From Lumbricus terrestris (taxonomy: Eukaryota; Annelida; Clitellata; Crassiclitellata; Lumbricidae), in contig OX457040.1 in assembly GCA_949752735.1 (NCBI GenBank), positions 932,357 through 996,356 of the forward strand: a stretch of DNA of 64,000 nucleotides, read 5' to 3'. The notes below the pieces were generated by a model that had not been told where the DNA came from, searched no databases, and saw only the letters and a program-made list of their open reading frames with translations. The position numbers and the translations under genes were made by a program. Within the stretch, counting starts at the first letter, position 1. The number at the start of each line of letters is the position of its first letter. Of this stretch, positions 1 through 12,159 are shown one piece after another.

Positions 1-1140
1 CTTTATGCAATTGTGACGTTATGTTAAGGTCTTAAGATCGTGCTTTGATGGTAACATAGTTCCCAGGTACAAATGGAGGTAAACATTATGTAGGAACCGT
101 TTCCAGGTATTAATTAAGATGCAAATACATGGGCAGCTATTCCAAAAAGGGCGACACCAAGAAATCACATAGATGCAAGTGGAATGTGATCTCATGTACG
201 CAATCTCACAGAAACTAGAACTTGTGCTTGCAAGCTTTACACAACGCGTCTCTGAAATTGCAACTTGTTAACAAGAATTCGACAACAATAACAACGACAA
301 GAAAAAGAAACGACTAAAATGAAAAGCTCCGACTACAACGAGACATCTAAATAATTGCAAAACACGACTCGGGAGAGAACGTCCAATTGCAACGGAATAC
401 GTTCCATTAAAACAAAATTGCGATGGGAGTTTGAAGGACCTGAAACAAACGAGATGTTCTGAAACAAGAAACGACTTAGAAACACACATTGTTATTATTA
501 TGAGAGGAATGAACGGTTGGCTTAGTTAGAAAGTCAGCAGTTCACACACAGTTCAACTCATTCCTGAAAGATGTTTTCCATCCAGATGTAAACCAATTAC
601 TGATCGCATGTTAAATTGTTCTCACATGAAAACACTGTTGGCACAGTCTTTGAGCAGAACTTTACATCAACAGAATATTCACAAAATACAGAGACATTTG
701 AAGTTTTGAACATCAATATTGTTCCATGTCTATAAATTGAATGCATGCACCTGATTTTGGCATTAACACATTGGATTTCAGTGACAGGAACCATGAACAC
801 AATAACTGTGGCACCAAAAAAATAATTAATTATGAAATTAATTAACCTATGCCCCATATTTATTAAGCACAGTCAAATCAGAAAAATTTCCACACATGAC
901 AGATCTTAAGGCAATTAGGTGAAAAAATCTGAAACACAGAAACAAGACACAGTTTTTGGACACATCCTGGCCAGAATCCCAGTTCACATCTATTCTCAAG
1001 ACACTCTACACTGAAAATGACAGGCATACGTATTAAATGACGAGAAAATGGGTAAAATGAAAAAATCAACTAATCACCACCATTTTATCACAAACATACA
1101 TATAAACAAACATAAATATATATAAATATGTGATGCATAT
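1..1140. other. Non-coding, no recognisable gene
   Basis: AT-rich sequence with only short chance reading frames on both strands. I recognise no protein family, RNA gene or complete mobile element here. Confidence 0.5.
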
Positions 1141-1196
1141 ATTATATATCTATATAGACAGACAGACAGACAGATAGATACACAGACAGATAGAGT
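1130..1196. repeat. TA-rich and (GACA/GATA) microsatellite
   Basis: A run of TATA steps passes into repeated GACA and GATA tetramers (about 1155-1195). It is a simple-sequence repeat with no coding potential. Confidence 0.85.
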
Positions 1197-1206
1197 CTTG
1201 AAGGCA

Positions 1207-1288
1207 TTAACACATTGACCGCCTACACACCATGTTAAATGACTGGCTGAAGTACGAGTTAACTCGTACTTGGCGGTCAACATGTTAA
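1207..1288. mobile_element. Very short piggyBac-like MITE flanked by TTAA
   Basis: A 74-bp segment (1211-1284) is bracketed by TTAA on both sides (1207-1210 and 1285-1288). Its ends are imperfect inverted repeats: CACATTGACCGCC on the left, and the reverse complement of the right end reads CATGTTGACCGCC. The interior holds a perfect 22-bp palindrome at 1250-1271 with half-site AAGTACGAGTT. TTAA duplications with short terminal inverted repeats are the signature of piggyBac-type elements. No coding sequence remains. Confidence 0.6.
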
Positions 1289-1629
1289 GGAGCATTATCG
1301 TATTGCAAATGCTTGCTTATAATATAGTGCCTCTTAGAGAAAACTTAACACATTTTGCTCTCAATCTCACTAATCAGAATCAACGTAATCTAATCATTTC
1401 TACAGTTAATCTAATCTAATGACATCTAGTGTAACAACGCATTTATCGTAATATTTATCATAACGTTGCAATCAGAATCAATTGGTAAACAAAGGTCGAA
1501 GTCTGATAGATTAATTATGGACCACTTCTTCCGGGTCAGTTGCAATCCAAAACCTAGTCTCACTTTCTCTGCAGCGTTAAATCTGGCAGAGTCATTTCAT
1601 TTAACCATTTTTATATGGAAAAAACAGTC

Positions 1630-1860
1630 GTTGGTGCAGTGGTGTAGGGGTATATTCGGTGCCTTAGAGTCGGAAAGTTGCGGGTTCGAATTATACCCAA
1701 AGTCGCCAGGTTTGGGCCCTTAGCAAGTCCTTTGCTCGCAATTGCTCATGCGCTTCGGCATGAAACTCTGATTCAGTGTCTGCGCTGTAGTTGGGAGTGC
1801 CTCTGAGGAAAAATCTTGAAGGGGCGGTATACAAGTGCTCATACATGCATGCATGCATAC
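1630..1860 (+). mobile_element. tRNA-derived SINE, family 1, copy A
   Basis: The head resembles a tRNA gene promoter: an A-box-like TGGTGTAGGGG and a B-box-like GGGTTCGAATTA about 45 bases later. The body continues to a tail with GGAGTGCCTCTGAGG and CTTGAAGGGGCGGTATA, which is the same 3' tail found on the LINE fragments in this window. It ends in a short ATGC repeat. Related minus-strand copies lie at 7455, 26120, 26996 and 57950. A functional tRNA is unlikely because no complete cloverleaf or acceptor stem is present. Confidence 0.82.
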
Positions 1861-3129
1861 ATTCAATGCAATAGAATTTGAGATTAAAGGCTTAAAAGCG
1901 GCTGCAATATTAAACTGATGGCAATCACAACAGCAGATTAACCTAACAGTTCAAACTGACAGAAACTCTACATGAGGCAAAATACAAATCACTGACTGAT
2001 TGTAGATGGAGAACAGAATAAAATTCACAAGTTGTGTTACATGGTTCTGTGCAAACTGAAGATAAAAATATAATCTGATGAAGATGAGGTGATGAAAGTA
2101 ACTAGTGGTAGGCTATACGTGAAATACGTGTGCTTGGTTCCAGCACAAAACGAATGTGCAAAATAGAGATGATTTTGTCAAAACTGAAATGGCTCATTTA
2201 TCCTCAAGTTCTCATCTCCAGTGCAATAAGACTATTGTTTTGTGTATAACTATTATCGATGGGTTGTTAATGTTAAAGCACGTGGATCTTGGCAGGAAAT
2301 CGCTAACCTACACCAAGTGACTTGTCTGCATTCAAAGCTTTGTTCAAATGATCATGCCATTATATTATTCACTAATTCATTATTCAGTGCAGGCATCTAG
2401 TGCAGAAGGCATCAACTAAAGAGTCCAACCCAAGTCATATTCAGGTCTATTCATCCAGACAATGAGGCCATCAGAAATCACGTGAAAAACTCAGACGCAA
2501 ATGCTTTCTGTGAACTTGAGTTCAATAAATTGCCAATGAAACCGCACTGAGTTTAATGATAGATTACATGACCTCTAACTTCAAGGCCTTCATGTGGAAT
2601 AAACCAGATTTACATTTGACCCTGATGCGTGCAGACAACCAGTTTGCCAAGTCAGACTCCAGTCCAGTGCAAAACTTAGGCCAAGCGACTAGACCATGGT
2701 CGTTGAGATATTATGACTATGCCAAAAAACTAAACTATTCTTCGTGCAAAAACATATTTCGGTTGATAGACCTACGGTAAGTCTCTTCCTGCATCTGGTC
2801 TTTCTCATTCGGCTCAGTGCTTAAATGGTACCAACCATTCATAGTTTATTGAACTCGAGTTCATCCTCGGGGTTCCCCTCTTTCAGCTAATACAGATTGT
2901 CTGGGTATCGTCAACCGTATTCAGTATTCACTTGCTTGCAACTTTATTTTGGTGCTTCAACATTCGACGCCTTTGCATAATTTATACATCGACTCTAAAG
3001 AAGAAATTACTAACTACAATTTATTATACCTTAATTTTCTAAATCCAACTTTGGCATGTTCAATTGTTCATCTGTTCAATTGTTCATTTGTTCATACCAA
3101 TCACAGAGAAGAAGGAGAAGAATAAGAGC
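1861..3129. other. Non-coding, no recognisable gene
   Basis: Unique-looking AT-rich sequence. The longest frame is only about 75 codons and matches nothing I know. Confidence 0.5.
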
Positions 3130-3363
3130 AGTGTACCCATAGGCGTACGAGGTGGGGGTCCAGAGGGGCAAATGCCCCCAAATTTTGGACGAAACTGTTT
3201 TTCGGGCAAGCCGACCCAGAAAACGACCAAAAAGGTCGTCAATTTCGTCAACTTTTTCTGGGGAAAAAGTTGTATTTTCCACGAGATTTGAGGATCTTTT
3301 CGGGCAAAAGTTTAATCTTTGCCCCCCCATTGCTGAAATCTCCCGTACGCCTATGAGTGTACC
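3130..3363. mobile_element. hAT-type MITE with perfect 8-bp target duplication
   Basis: A 218-bp element (3138-3355) starts CATAGGCGTACGAG and ends CGTACGCCTATG, so its first and last 12 bases are inverted repeats. Both sides carry AGTGTACC (3130-3137 and 3356-3363), an exact 8-bp duplication diagnostic of the hAT superfamily. Subterminal inverted similarity continues inwards (GGGGCAAATGCCCCC on the left, GCCCCCCCATTG on the right). Frames inside it are chance. Confidence 0.88.
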
Positions 3364-3379
3364 TTTAGCCACCATCCTC

Positions 3380-3640
3380 TGACGCAGCAGCCATGCGTAT
3401 GAAGTGTTGGCGACTTCATTTACTTAGCCCTCCGCATATGAGGAGGGTGGCAGGTGGCCAGTCCTCTCCCTCGCCATCTCGTCTTCCCACCAACAGTACG
3501 ATTGGCGTGCTCATCAAAGCTGAGTTGGATAGGGGCACAAATGGAGCAGAAATGCCGACATAAATTTCTGCCATGGCAGAGATTTGAATCCCTGATCTCT
3601 CGCTCGACGGTCCACCCACTAACCCCCAACATCAGCGTGA
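3380..3640 (-). mobile_element. tRNA-derived SINE, family 2, minus copy
   Basis: Read on the minus strand, there is a B-box-like GGGATTCAAATCTC about 40 bases after GGTTAGTGGGTGG. The body contains GGTGGGAAGACGAGATGGCGA and ends near AAATGAAGTCGCCAACACTT. The same ordered blocks recur on the plus strand at 42640-42900, in an intron of GCNA. Both copies have diverged, so the boundaries are approximate. Confidence 0.6.
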
Positions 3641-3789
3641 ACTTGCTCAGACATAGAGGCAATTTATGCAGATGCATGCAACTACCACTGTGTCTTGTTA
3701 AACGTCAACTTCATCTATACTCAAAAGACGCAGTAGTATATCTAAGGTCAGCAGACACTAATGCAGACAAAAAACAAGCCACAGTCTAT

Positions 3790-4055
3790 AGAATTTATAT
3801 AGCGTCCCTTCAAGATAACTAAGCAGAGGCGCTCCCGACCCAGGCATGACCAAAGAGGACGTTTTCGTCTTGAGCAGTTGATAGAAAGATCCAGACAAGT
3901 CCCACGAAAGGGAACGCAGGACAAAATGGAGGCTATACCAAACAATCAATCAGAATTTTATATAACACCCCTTCAAGATATCTTCTCAGAGGCGCTCCTG
4001 AAACAGAGGGATCCACAATTGAGAAAGCCCTATTTTGTCTGATAGCTGTGTATAT
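3790..4055 (-). mobile_element. Two adjacent LINE 3'-end fragments
   Basis: Two minus-strand tails lie about 160 bases apart. Each has ATATAGCG(T/C)CCCTTCAAGAT or a close variant, followed by CAGAGGCGCTCC. This is the conserved 3' terminus of the CR1/L2-like LINE seen with coding sequence at 11.2, 13.1, 22.2, 23.5 and 28.8 kb. The 3790-3940 piece retains a little degraded C-terminal coding sequence. Both are 5'-truncated. Confidence 0.7.
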
Positions 4056-5069
4056 AGTCTGTCGAGAGTATAAGTGCCCACAGTGAGATAATACACCATA
4101 GCTCCAGATGGCTATTTGATAATCTTGGCTATTGAATCACAGGACACGATATAGCAATGCATGTCAATGAGCATCCAACCTCGGAATACATTTCTAGAAT
4201 ATTCTAAACACCGGTATGATCGACACATGTGCCTTCTCATCCAGTTAAATACTAAGCCCCTCATTTTCTTGGCCCCAGCATACACGGATGGGTATGACGG
4301 TGTGATCTTTAACATCCGTTAATACCGAATGGAAAACGTGAAGACTCCCCCCCATCTGATGAGTTTTTGCTCCAAAAGCGACCTTGCTCCACAACCAAGG
4401 TCGCTAGCTGGAAGCTCACTGGAATGATCAATTGTTTCTGTGCTGGATGTGAAATGCTGTTGTTGGCCAACTGCTCTGATCAATTCATTTTCATCATTCA
4501 ATGTTCTAACCATTCACTCGTTCTAATTATACAAAGCACGAAAAACTGTCATGTTTGCGTAGGAATATAAGTTTTCTGAGATCCAAGTTTACAAAAATCA
4601 GGAATACACATATATACCTGCATTTGAACATGCGGACATAAAAGAATGCACCAAAACAGCAAAGATATATTGGTTAATTACATAGACTAAGTTGCAGTAC
4701 TTACTAAAAAATCAGTCTTAAGAAAAACGGACAGGTAATCTTCTAACATATACTTCAACAGGTCGATATCTTTCTAAAATACATGTTTCACAGTAAGGAA
4801 TTTCAATTTGAAACCCCAAATAACCGGCAACCAGGCGATACATAGAAAACTAATTCCGGCTCCTTTCTTATTCAACAAACCTAAGCTACTCATCCGGCAA
4901 ATGATGGGAGCTCATCGCGTTAAAATATAGAATCGCATAAGACTGTATTTATAAGACGACTATGATCGTAGGATGGTCCAACTCTGTGACAAATATGATT
5001 CGATGATTACACCTCTGAGTTTGCATTGAACATTAAATAGAAAAAAAATGGAAAACAATTCACAGACAG
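4056..5069. other. Non-coding flank 3' of TMEM229B
   Basis: No family recognised. It may contain the 3' UTR of the minus-strand TMEM229B-like gene, but I see no clear polyadenylation signal that fixes an end. Confidence 0.4.
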
Positions 5070-5585
5070 TTACTGGTTCTTCTGCTTGACGGCCCCGTTC
5101 GTCACGGTCACCGCATCCCCAGCGACGACGACGACGTCGTGCTTCGAAGCCGCCCAGTGCAACTGAAGCGTGTTCTTTATGACGAGCTGCTCCCCGACGA
5201 TGCCCCCGATGAACCAAAGCGGGGCGTACTCGAGTGTGACTAGCCCCATGAAGTCGCCCTCGAATGGCGTGTAATCCCACGGGCAGGCGTCAAAGTGCTT
5301 AAGGACGTATCCGGTGCTGAACTCCCAGCAGTACGTCCAGATCATGTAGATGATGGCACGCCAGAACAGCGACATCCGATGTTTCAGACGCATGTACATC
5401 TTTTCGATGATCAGCGTCGACAGACCGTAGATGAAGAGCGACCAGACGCTAGTGTTGCCCGGAAACTTCCAGTTCACGTTGACTACGAACTCCCAGGCCG
5501 CCGTGAACATGACTTCCGTCACGTAGCCGTGAATCGCGTAGATGTAGAGGCGACCGAGGGTCGAGATCGGTTGCAGTTCCGTCAT
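5070..5585 (-). CDS. TMEM229B: Transmembrane protein 229B-like protein
   Basis: Single uninterrupted frame of 171 residues, close to the usual length (about 167) of vertebrate TMEM229B. It aligns along nearly its whole length with that family as I know it: YIYAIHGYVTEVMFTAAWEF at the first membrane segment, NWKFPGNTSVWSLFIYG at the second, WTYCWEFSTGYVLKHFDACP at the third and GDFMGLVTLEYAPLWF at the fourth. The hydrophilic tail is short and variable, as in relatives. I chose the ATG at 5585 because the frame upstream (to 5594) begins with GTG, which is not expected to start translation in an animal. TMEM229 proteins are multi-pass membrane proteins of uncertain function, distantly related to bacterial ABC-type transport proteins. 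No intron interrupts the coding region. No functionally linked neighbour is visible. Confidence 0.93.
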   Translation of the reverse strand: MTELQPISTLGRLYIYAIHGYVTEVMFTAAWEFVVNVNWKFPGNTSVWSLFIYGLSTLIIEKMYMRLKHRMSLFWRAIIYMIWTYCWEFSTGYVLKHFDACPWDYTPFEGDFMGLVTLEYAPLWFIGGIVGEQLVIKNTLQLHWAASKHDVVVVAGDAVTVTNGAVKQKNQ

Positions 5586-7450
5586 GCCGTCCACAGTTGA
5601 TATGCACGCGCGTGCACAGAACGTCGTTTAACCTTCAAACAGTGGCAAACATTACTTCAATCACATTTCATATACATTCCGTTTCTATTCACAACTAAAT
5701 TAAGTTGACATACCTCAACTTATTACATGAAGAAGGAAATAAAAAGTGGACGAAACTAGCGAAATGTTTCTGCAAATTCTAGACTGGGAAAAAGTTTTTA
5801 CTGGTTCCTAAAATAAAAACTGCGAACAGCGTTTTCATGTTGATGCCATTGTAACTGTGCTTCTACCTTAATATTCAAGTTTGAAGCATCAATGGTCGAT
5901 ATCTGTCACATCAGTGCAATGCAAGCTGCTAAGTATATATGGCGTAATTGTAGTATTGAGAGCTTAGTGTATGCAGTATCTAATGACCACACAACCCTAA
6001 CCGACGATTAAGACGCCTAACCTGACTGGCCGACCATTACGACGCCTAATCTGACCCTAACTGACACTCACGGTCCCCGATACTGCAATTTAATGCTGTA
6101 TGCATTTACAATCTACATTAAATTCGCTTAGATTAGTCAAATACTCATATACACACCACCAGTAACCTACATACACGATTCCAGTAACCTTTCGGTAATT
6201 AATTCCAGGGACTGATGCACACCCAACTGAACATCGGGAAACCGAAATAATTAAAATGGTGTTTACAATCTCTGTATCTGTGCTCCTCCAATTTCTACGC
6301 AAAACTAAAAGGCAAAAAACATACATAGCAATGATTTGATAAGATACCAAAAAGGAGTGTCTTTATAATTTATAAGTAGGCCTTTTAATTTAGCATTTTC
6401 GAGTGGCAATTCTCCTATAAGTTCATGGCGCTATATAAGTTCCTTCACAATAAATCGCCGCTGCGCCACACAAAGGATCAACCCAACGAGCAAGAAGCTT
6501 AGCGAATTTTCTACCCGAGCAGTGATCAGATAAACTAAAAGTAAAATATAACGCATACTAACAAAAATACAAAAAATCTTCATTAATTGTCTAGAATTGA
6601 TTAGTTACGATCCTATTAACATCATCGCTTTAAATAGGTTGCCTAAGAAATTCGAGCGCTGGCTCGCCCTAATCGCTTAATCAGAGGTTTCGTTGTTTTG
6701 CACTGGACGAATCCATCGCTTAAGCGATCGCTGAGCTCTCATAATGAATTCGACAGAGACGCTCAAAGCATGACGGGATCGGTCACGTGACATAAACAGC
6801 TGACGACCGAGGTCATTGGGAGCAGCGTCACAAAAATAACTACAGCGCCAATGTTGAAGTAAGTAAGTATGTGAGAAGCTAAGAGGAAGGCAGACGCCGG
6901 ATTTTGTCTTCGTCGAGAAAGACGTAGCCTAAAGATTAAAGATTGGGGGGGGGGGGGGTTCAGTACGTCCACGTCGTCTCCCCTGGGCAACGGAACGAAG
7001 TTCCGGCTAAATCTGAACCATGGAGGAAGGAGAGACCTGATCAGTCGCCTTTTTATCCCTGATCATGAAACTTAAATATGGAAAGCAAAACATTCTACTC
7101 TCGGGTCAAAGTCCCGATCACTCAAGCCGGAGTATCGCTTGGAAAGATTAATAACAGTAGGAATTCTTGAAGCGGCAAGACTTCTATTTCGAGTTGTTGT
7201 CGGCCTAATGAATAATTTCAACATTGCACCTAAGTATATATGCTCATGTAGGCCTACCCTAGCATTTTTCAGTCGACAGCAAACTATAAGCTACCTCTGT
7301 TTCATCCGACCTCTGCCCTATTATTATAGTTATTAGTTAATCGTTTCGTTCTCTTCACCGTTTCCGATCGAGTTCCGATTCGAACCATAGTAAAGATGAC
7401 TGCAATATATACTTATTAACAATGAAAATCTATTGATTCTCGATCTGTTT
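5586..7450. other. Non-coding upstream flank of TMEM229B
   Basis: This probably holds the promoter and 5' UTR of the minus-strand gene, but I cannot place them. A run of about 15 G residues lies near 6943-6958. No other gene is recognised. Confidence 0.4.
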
Positions 7451-7454
7451 GTTT

Positions 7455-7683
7455 GTTTGTATGCGCTTTTGTTATAGCGCCCCTTCATGCTCTCTCTCTC
7501 TCTACTCAGAGGCGCTCCCGAATGCAGAGCGGACACTGCATCGGAGTTTCACGCCGAAGCGCTGAGCAATTGTGAGTGAAAGCTAGACTTGCCCAAGGTA
7601 GGCTAATTACGCGGCGAGGTAGATTCGAACCTCGAACCTTCCGGCTTCAAGGCAACGACGCCACCACTACACCACCGGGCCCC
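7455..7683 (-). mobile_element. tRNA-derived SINE, family 1, copy B
   Basis: On the minus strand the head reads GGTGGTGTAGTGGTGG (A box) and then GAGGTTCGAATCTACC (B box). The tail at 7470-7525 has TATAGCGCCCCTTCATG and CAGAGGCGCTCCCG, matching the LINE 3' end. It is one of the better preserved copies and is nearly identical in arrangement to the copy at 57950-58153. Confidence 0.85.
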
Positions 7684-8040
7684 ACAAAAGTCCTCAATTA
7701 GACCTATAGCTAGGCCGACAGGCCCCGACACTGTACAATATGTATAGGCCTACCCTAGACCTATCATGTATAACAATATTAGTTGATCGATTGCTATTTT
7801 AATTAAAATTTTGACTTGGTCTAAATTCGATTTCTAATTAAATGAAGCATTTTGCTGATGTAGCCTACATGATAATTATTATCGCAAAGTTAGCCTACCT
7901 TGGTCCACTAGGTCAATGTAGGCTACTCGCTATGGCAGATTAGGCCTACTTAATCAAAAGCAAATCTATCGGTCTTAGGCTCTTAGCTGCCATGGTTTTT
8001 CGTATCTACATTTTGTGTTTTGTTAAGCTAATTAAGTGAT
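7684..8040. other. Non-coding, no recognisable gene
   Basis: AT-rich sequence with several AGGCCTA motifs. Nothing is recognised. Confidence 0.4.
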
Positions 8041-8049
8041 GCATCTGCA

Positions 8050-8780
8050 TGGGGCCCCAGCCAGCATCGGAAAATGGGTCCCAAGTGGGCCCCAGATGGG
8101 CAACTTCGTGGGGCCCAGATGGGCCGCCTAGATGGGCTCGATACCAATTTGGCCACGGGCTCCATGTCCGCCCCAAATGGGCAGCCCATGAAGTAGTCTA
8201 TATGGGCTTAATGTGGGCCCCATCTGGGCCGCCTATATGGGCTTCCCGTATTGGCCCCACGTGGGCCGCCTAGATGGGCTCGATACCAATTTGGCCACGG
8301 GCTCCATGTCCGCCCCAAATGGGCAGCCCATGAAGTAGTCTATATGGGCTTAATGTGGGCCCCATCTGGGCCGCCTATATGGGCTTCCCGTATTGGCCCC
8401 ACGTGGGCCGCCTAGATGGGCTCGATACCAATTTGGCCACGGGCTCCATGTCCGCCCCAAATGGGCAGCCCATGTAGTTTATATGGGCTTAATGTGGGCC
8501 CCATCTGGGCCGCCTATATGGGCTGCCCGTATTGGCCCCAAGTGGGCCGCCTAGATGGGCTCGATACCAATTTGGCCACGGGCTCCATGTCCGCCCCAAA
8601 TGGGCAGCCCATGAAGTAGTCTGTAATCTGTATGGGTTCAATGTGGGCCCATCTGGGCAGTCTATATGGGCTGCCTGTATTGGCCCCACATAGGCCACCT
8701 AGATGGGTCCGACACCAATTTGGCCACGAGCTCCATGTCCACCCACAATTGGACAACCATGAATAAGCCTACATAGGCTT
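8050..8780. repeat. TGGGCC-rich tandem repeat, period about 142 bp
   Basis: The block GGGCCGCCTAGATGGGCTCG recurs at 8121, 8263, 8405 and 8544, with a diverged fifth copy near 8692, giving spacings of 142, 142, 139 and about 148. Each unit is itself built from short TGGGC/GCCCA palindromic modules. The copies are close to identical except the last. Frames through it (rich in Gly, Pro and Trp) are artefacts of the repeat. It resembles, but is not the same as, the TGGGC modules of the inverted-repeat element at 28.6-32.5 kb. Confidence 0.9.
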
Positions 8781-10580
8781 AAATCTGGACAGCCATCTTC
8801 CATGCTAGAATGATAGACATTTTAATGAACAATTAGGCATCACAGAGGAAGTAAAATTTTGCATCACTATATACAACTGAAATATAAATGCTACTTATAC
8901 AAAAAACTCAAACAAATAAAACATTTAGGGAAATTGAATTATTAGTACATGACAAACAGCACATAACTTTTTTAATGTATTATATTAAACGTCCAATAAG
9001 GAATTAATCCTTTAAATTACAAATTTTATAAATGCATGGTTAATTCCAGGATAGAGTCCAACGAAAATTAAGCTGAAACATGTAATTTAGGCACCTCTTA
9101 GGTCAGCTTTTTTCTCTTTTCTTTCGCAAATGTCAACTAGTTCTTCTGAGAAACCATAATTTTAATAATAGCGTTCAATCAATTAAATAAAAAATTATAT
9201 AACAGACAAGATCAACAGACATTTAGTGTCAGTAGTGTAAACTTGATGCATATGATACAATTAGCGTTCATTGAGCACTGGCAATGTCCACTGCAGCAAA
9301 AAGTCATTCTTTTCCTTCAGAGCTGATATGCATTCCACCCGCCTGCCACCATGACTTTGTGCACAAGTCAAGCATTTGTTAACTTCCATCTTAGTATACG
9401 GTAACGGTTAATTTCATACTCTTTCCTCTGCACCTTAGACAGAAAATATCATCATCACAGGCAATTAGTTTTCATCATCTCAGACAATTAACAATTTTAA
9501 GTCTTTCACATATTCCAAACAAAGTACAAGTCATCAATAACAGCATTAAATTTAAGTCACTAGCAATGTGCAAATAGCAAACTTGTACTAGCCGAATGAT
9601 ATTTTTTTTGGATAAAACTGTTAATTTTGTCATTAGTTTACCTAACTGGGGGGGGTTCAAGAAAGGGAAGAGGATTGTGCATCATAAGGACATCCTCATC
9701 CTTTAAACTCAGCAAATGTATTCTCTAGTGTGCCATTAGAACAAGGACATTGAGTTAGGATTGTTAGATATTATTAATGCTACTGTTAATTAGTAACTAA
9801 TTAGTGATTCCATACTTAACTTCGATTAATTTGGATCATGCACTCAATAAGTATTTCGTCCAGGAATTTGCTCACTTGCAGTGATCAGAATGATCCCGTT
9901 TTTAGTCCGCTTTTGTTTACTTCATACACCTCTCACCCATAGGAATATTCCTAGATTTATCATATGCAATGGAACATAATTTCTATGCTAATAATACGGA
10001 ATTAAACATTTTAGGACAGCTTGACTTTTCGGTCAGCTGTTGTGCACTAAAGTTGAGAGTATACAGTTTTGGATAAATTTCTATTACTAAACAGCAACTT
10101 AAGTTGTCAAAGAAATTTTTAGTGGATTGAATCCATAAAATCGAGGCACTCTTGTTGATTTGGCAATTGTTGTCCATAACTTGGGCTGTTTTACTAGATT
10201 CTACCATTTCTCTAACCATGTATAAAAATGGTTTAGTAGCTCATGTACTGTATACACATTCGTATCATAAACAGTATTATTATGCATGACCTTATTAAAT
10301 AATTTTGTTCAAGGAATCTGTTGCAAATACATTTTGATCGGCCTCATTTACTGTAACTTCTTTTTGGTATTAGAAAGTAAAATACGATGATATTCCAGAT
10401 TCCAGAAATCACTGGGTTTGACTGTAATTGATAATGTCTGCATAGTCACCCGATCCTTGTGATTAAATCTTCACATTAACTCCATTCATAAGAAATATTT
10501 GGCAAAGGATTTGTTTTAAGGTTTTACGCTCGGAATCACAGTTACATGAAATGATGGTCAATCACAATATCTAGTCCTTC
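8781..10580. other. Non-coding, no recognisable gene
   Basis: AT-rich sequence with no protein or RNA family that I recognise on either strand. Confidence 0.4.
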
Positions 10581-10581
10581 A

Positions 10582-11094
10582 TCTATATCTATAAGAAAGG
10601 ACTTGGCGGACTTTGTCCAGAATGCACGCTCACAGTTTTGCAGCTACTGACCTTAAACATTGTACATAAATAGACTTTCACTCAACTTACGCAGGCCGCT
10701 ATTTTCACCTTCTTATTCACTTTAGAACTCGAAATATTAGACATTTTAATTTTCGCCGTGTTATTTGCGCGATCGCTAAAAATGCGACGCCATTATTTGA
10801 ATCGTCGTGCAATAACAAATGACGTCATTTTTCGCCAAAGCGTATACGCAGCGCAACCGCCCTGGGAAAGATAAATGGCTTAGGCCAAGGAGTATAATAT
10901 ACACTAAGAGGAGCCCCCATGCAACATGAGTTTAACCAGCAGAATTGGGGAAGACCTTCCAAGCAGAGGGGCATAAATATATAACCATTTATAAACCCCA
11001 AATGGGCGGCGAAGCCGCCCCACAGGGGCGGGTGGAGCTGGGTTTGGGGACGAAAAATCTAAATTTCCCGTGCAACGCCGGGTACCCCAGCTAG
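10582..11094 (+). mobile_element. Non-autonomous Helitron, copy 1
   Basis: The element begins TCTATATCTATAAG immediately after an A. It ends with a small hairpin (CCCG, then TGCAACGC, then CGGG) followed by GTACCCCAGCTAG and a T. A 5' TC, 3' CTRR with a preceding hairpin, and insertion between A and T are the defining Helitron features. A near-identical full-length copy is at 46502-47008. No Rep/helicase coding sequence is present, so it depends on an autonomous partner. Confidence 0.88.
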
Positions 11095-11159
11095 TTATTG
11101 ATAATGGTATAGGAACTTCTATCAGACCGATATCTTATACACAAGATTGTATTGTGGAA

Positions 11160-12155
11160 CATGTATTTAATCATTTGTAAAGCGCATCTAGTAGGGTGAA
11201 CCGTTCAGAGATGCTCCTAGTGTGCAAGGTCCCCAGTGTGCAAGGCCTTGCGAGAAGCAGGTTTTGAGAAAATACAAGGCAGAAAAGACACTGCCAGACA
11301 GGTGAGTAGAGTGAACAGAAGTAGAAAGCACATTCCAAAGAGAAGGACCAATTGAGGCAATTGATGAACAAAGTGGATGGTTGGAGGAAGCTGAGTAATG
11401 CTGAAATGTCAGCCAGATTTTCGGGGCAAAACCTCACTCGAGCCTTAAGGATCAGAGTCAAGAGCTCACTGGTAAATTGCATGCGAGCATGGCAAGGAAA
11501 TCCAATGAAGTTCAGTCAAGCAGCTGAGTTGAGGACCGATTGAAGCAATGATAGACAAACCCTAAAAGACCAATGAAAAGTGAATTGCAGTAGTCAATTC
11601 GAGAACATTATAAACATGAATTAAGGTAATGAAAATGGAGGAAACAGAAAGATGATGACAAAGATACCTTAAATGAAAATAACAGGAGCGTGCGAGATTG
11701 GAGATGTGCTCAGTAAAGGCGAGTCATCTAGTACAACACCCAGAACCCGCACAGTTGACAAGAAGGAAAAGAGCCAAAATTTTCACAGAACAGAACAAGA
11801 TCATGCTTTGTGAGCTGCTGAGTGGCATCTTCCCAGATGAACTGAGTTTTTGAAGTATTAAAGGAGAGGCGATTAGAGGACACGATGATTAGTAAGATAA
11901 TAAATATACCCAATTAAAAGCAACTGGGATGATAAGGGACAAATACCTGCACATCATCAGCAAACAAGATGGCCAGCAGCATTACAGGTTAGGAAAAGAA
12001 AGATGCCAGCCGTGTAAAGAATAAATAGAACTGAGAGAGACACCAAGAACTGAGCTTTGAGGAACACCCAGTTTAACATGGCGTTCGGTAGTCACCAGTA
12101 ACAATCATCTGGGTTCTTTCGGAAAAGTATGAGCGGAACCAAAAAAGGTGAGGCC
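11160..12155 (-). pseudogene. Degraded CR1/L2-like LINE reverse transcriptase fragment
   Basis: Minus-strand reading frames, broken by stops and frameshifts, show the reverse-transcriptase to C-terminal portion. A FADDVQ-like catalytic core lies near 11965, then SSNRLSFNTSKTQFIW near 11875-11820. The 3' tail is at 11170-11215 (AAAGCGCATCTAG and CAGAGATGCTCC). The same block, SSNRLRLNSLKTQFIW, occurs in the better preserved copy at 13.1-14.1 kb. The element is 5'-truncated and cannot be active. It ends next to the GGGTCATTCC inverted-repeat element. Confidence 0.78.
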
Positions 12156-12159
12156 CTTA

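Noticed and set aside
4960..5280. 106-codon minus-strand frame, Arg/His-rich
   Set aside because: Alternative frame of the TMEM229B-like gene.
5295..5600. 101-codon plus-strand frame
   Set aside because: Antisense of the TMEM229B-like coding region.
7600..7683. Candidate tRNA gene with A and B boxes
   Set aside because: The tRNA-like part continues into a SINE body with a LINE-type tail, and there is no convincing acceptor stem; the same holds for the other family-1 copies.
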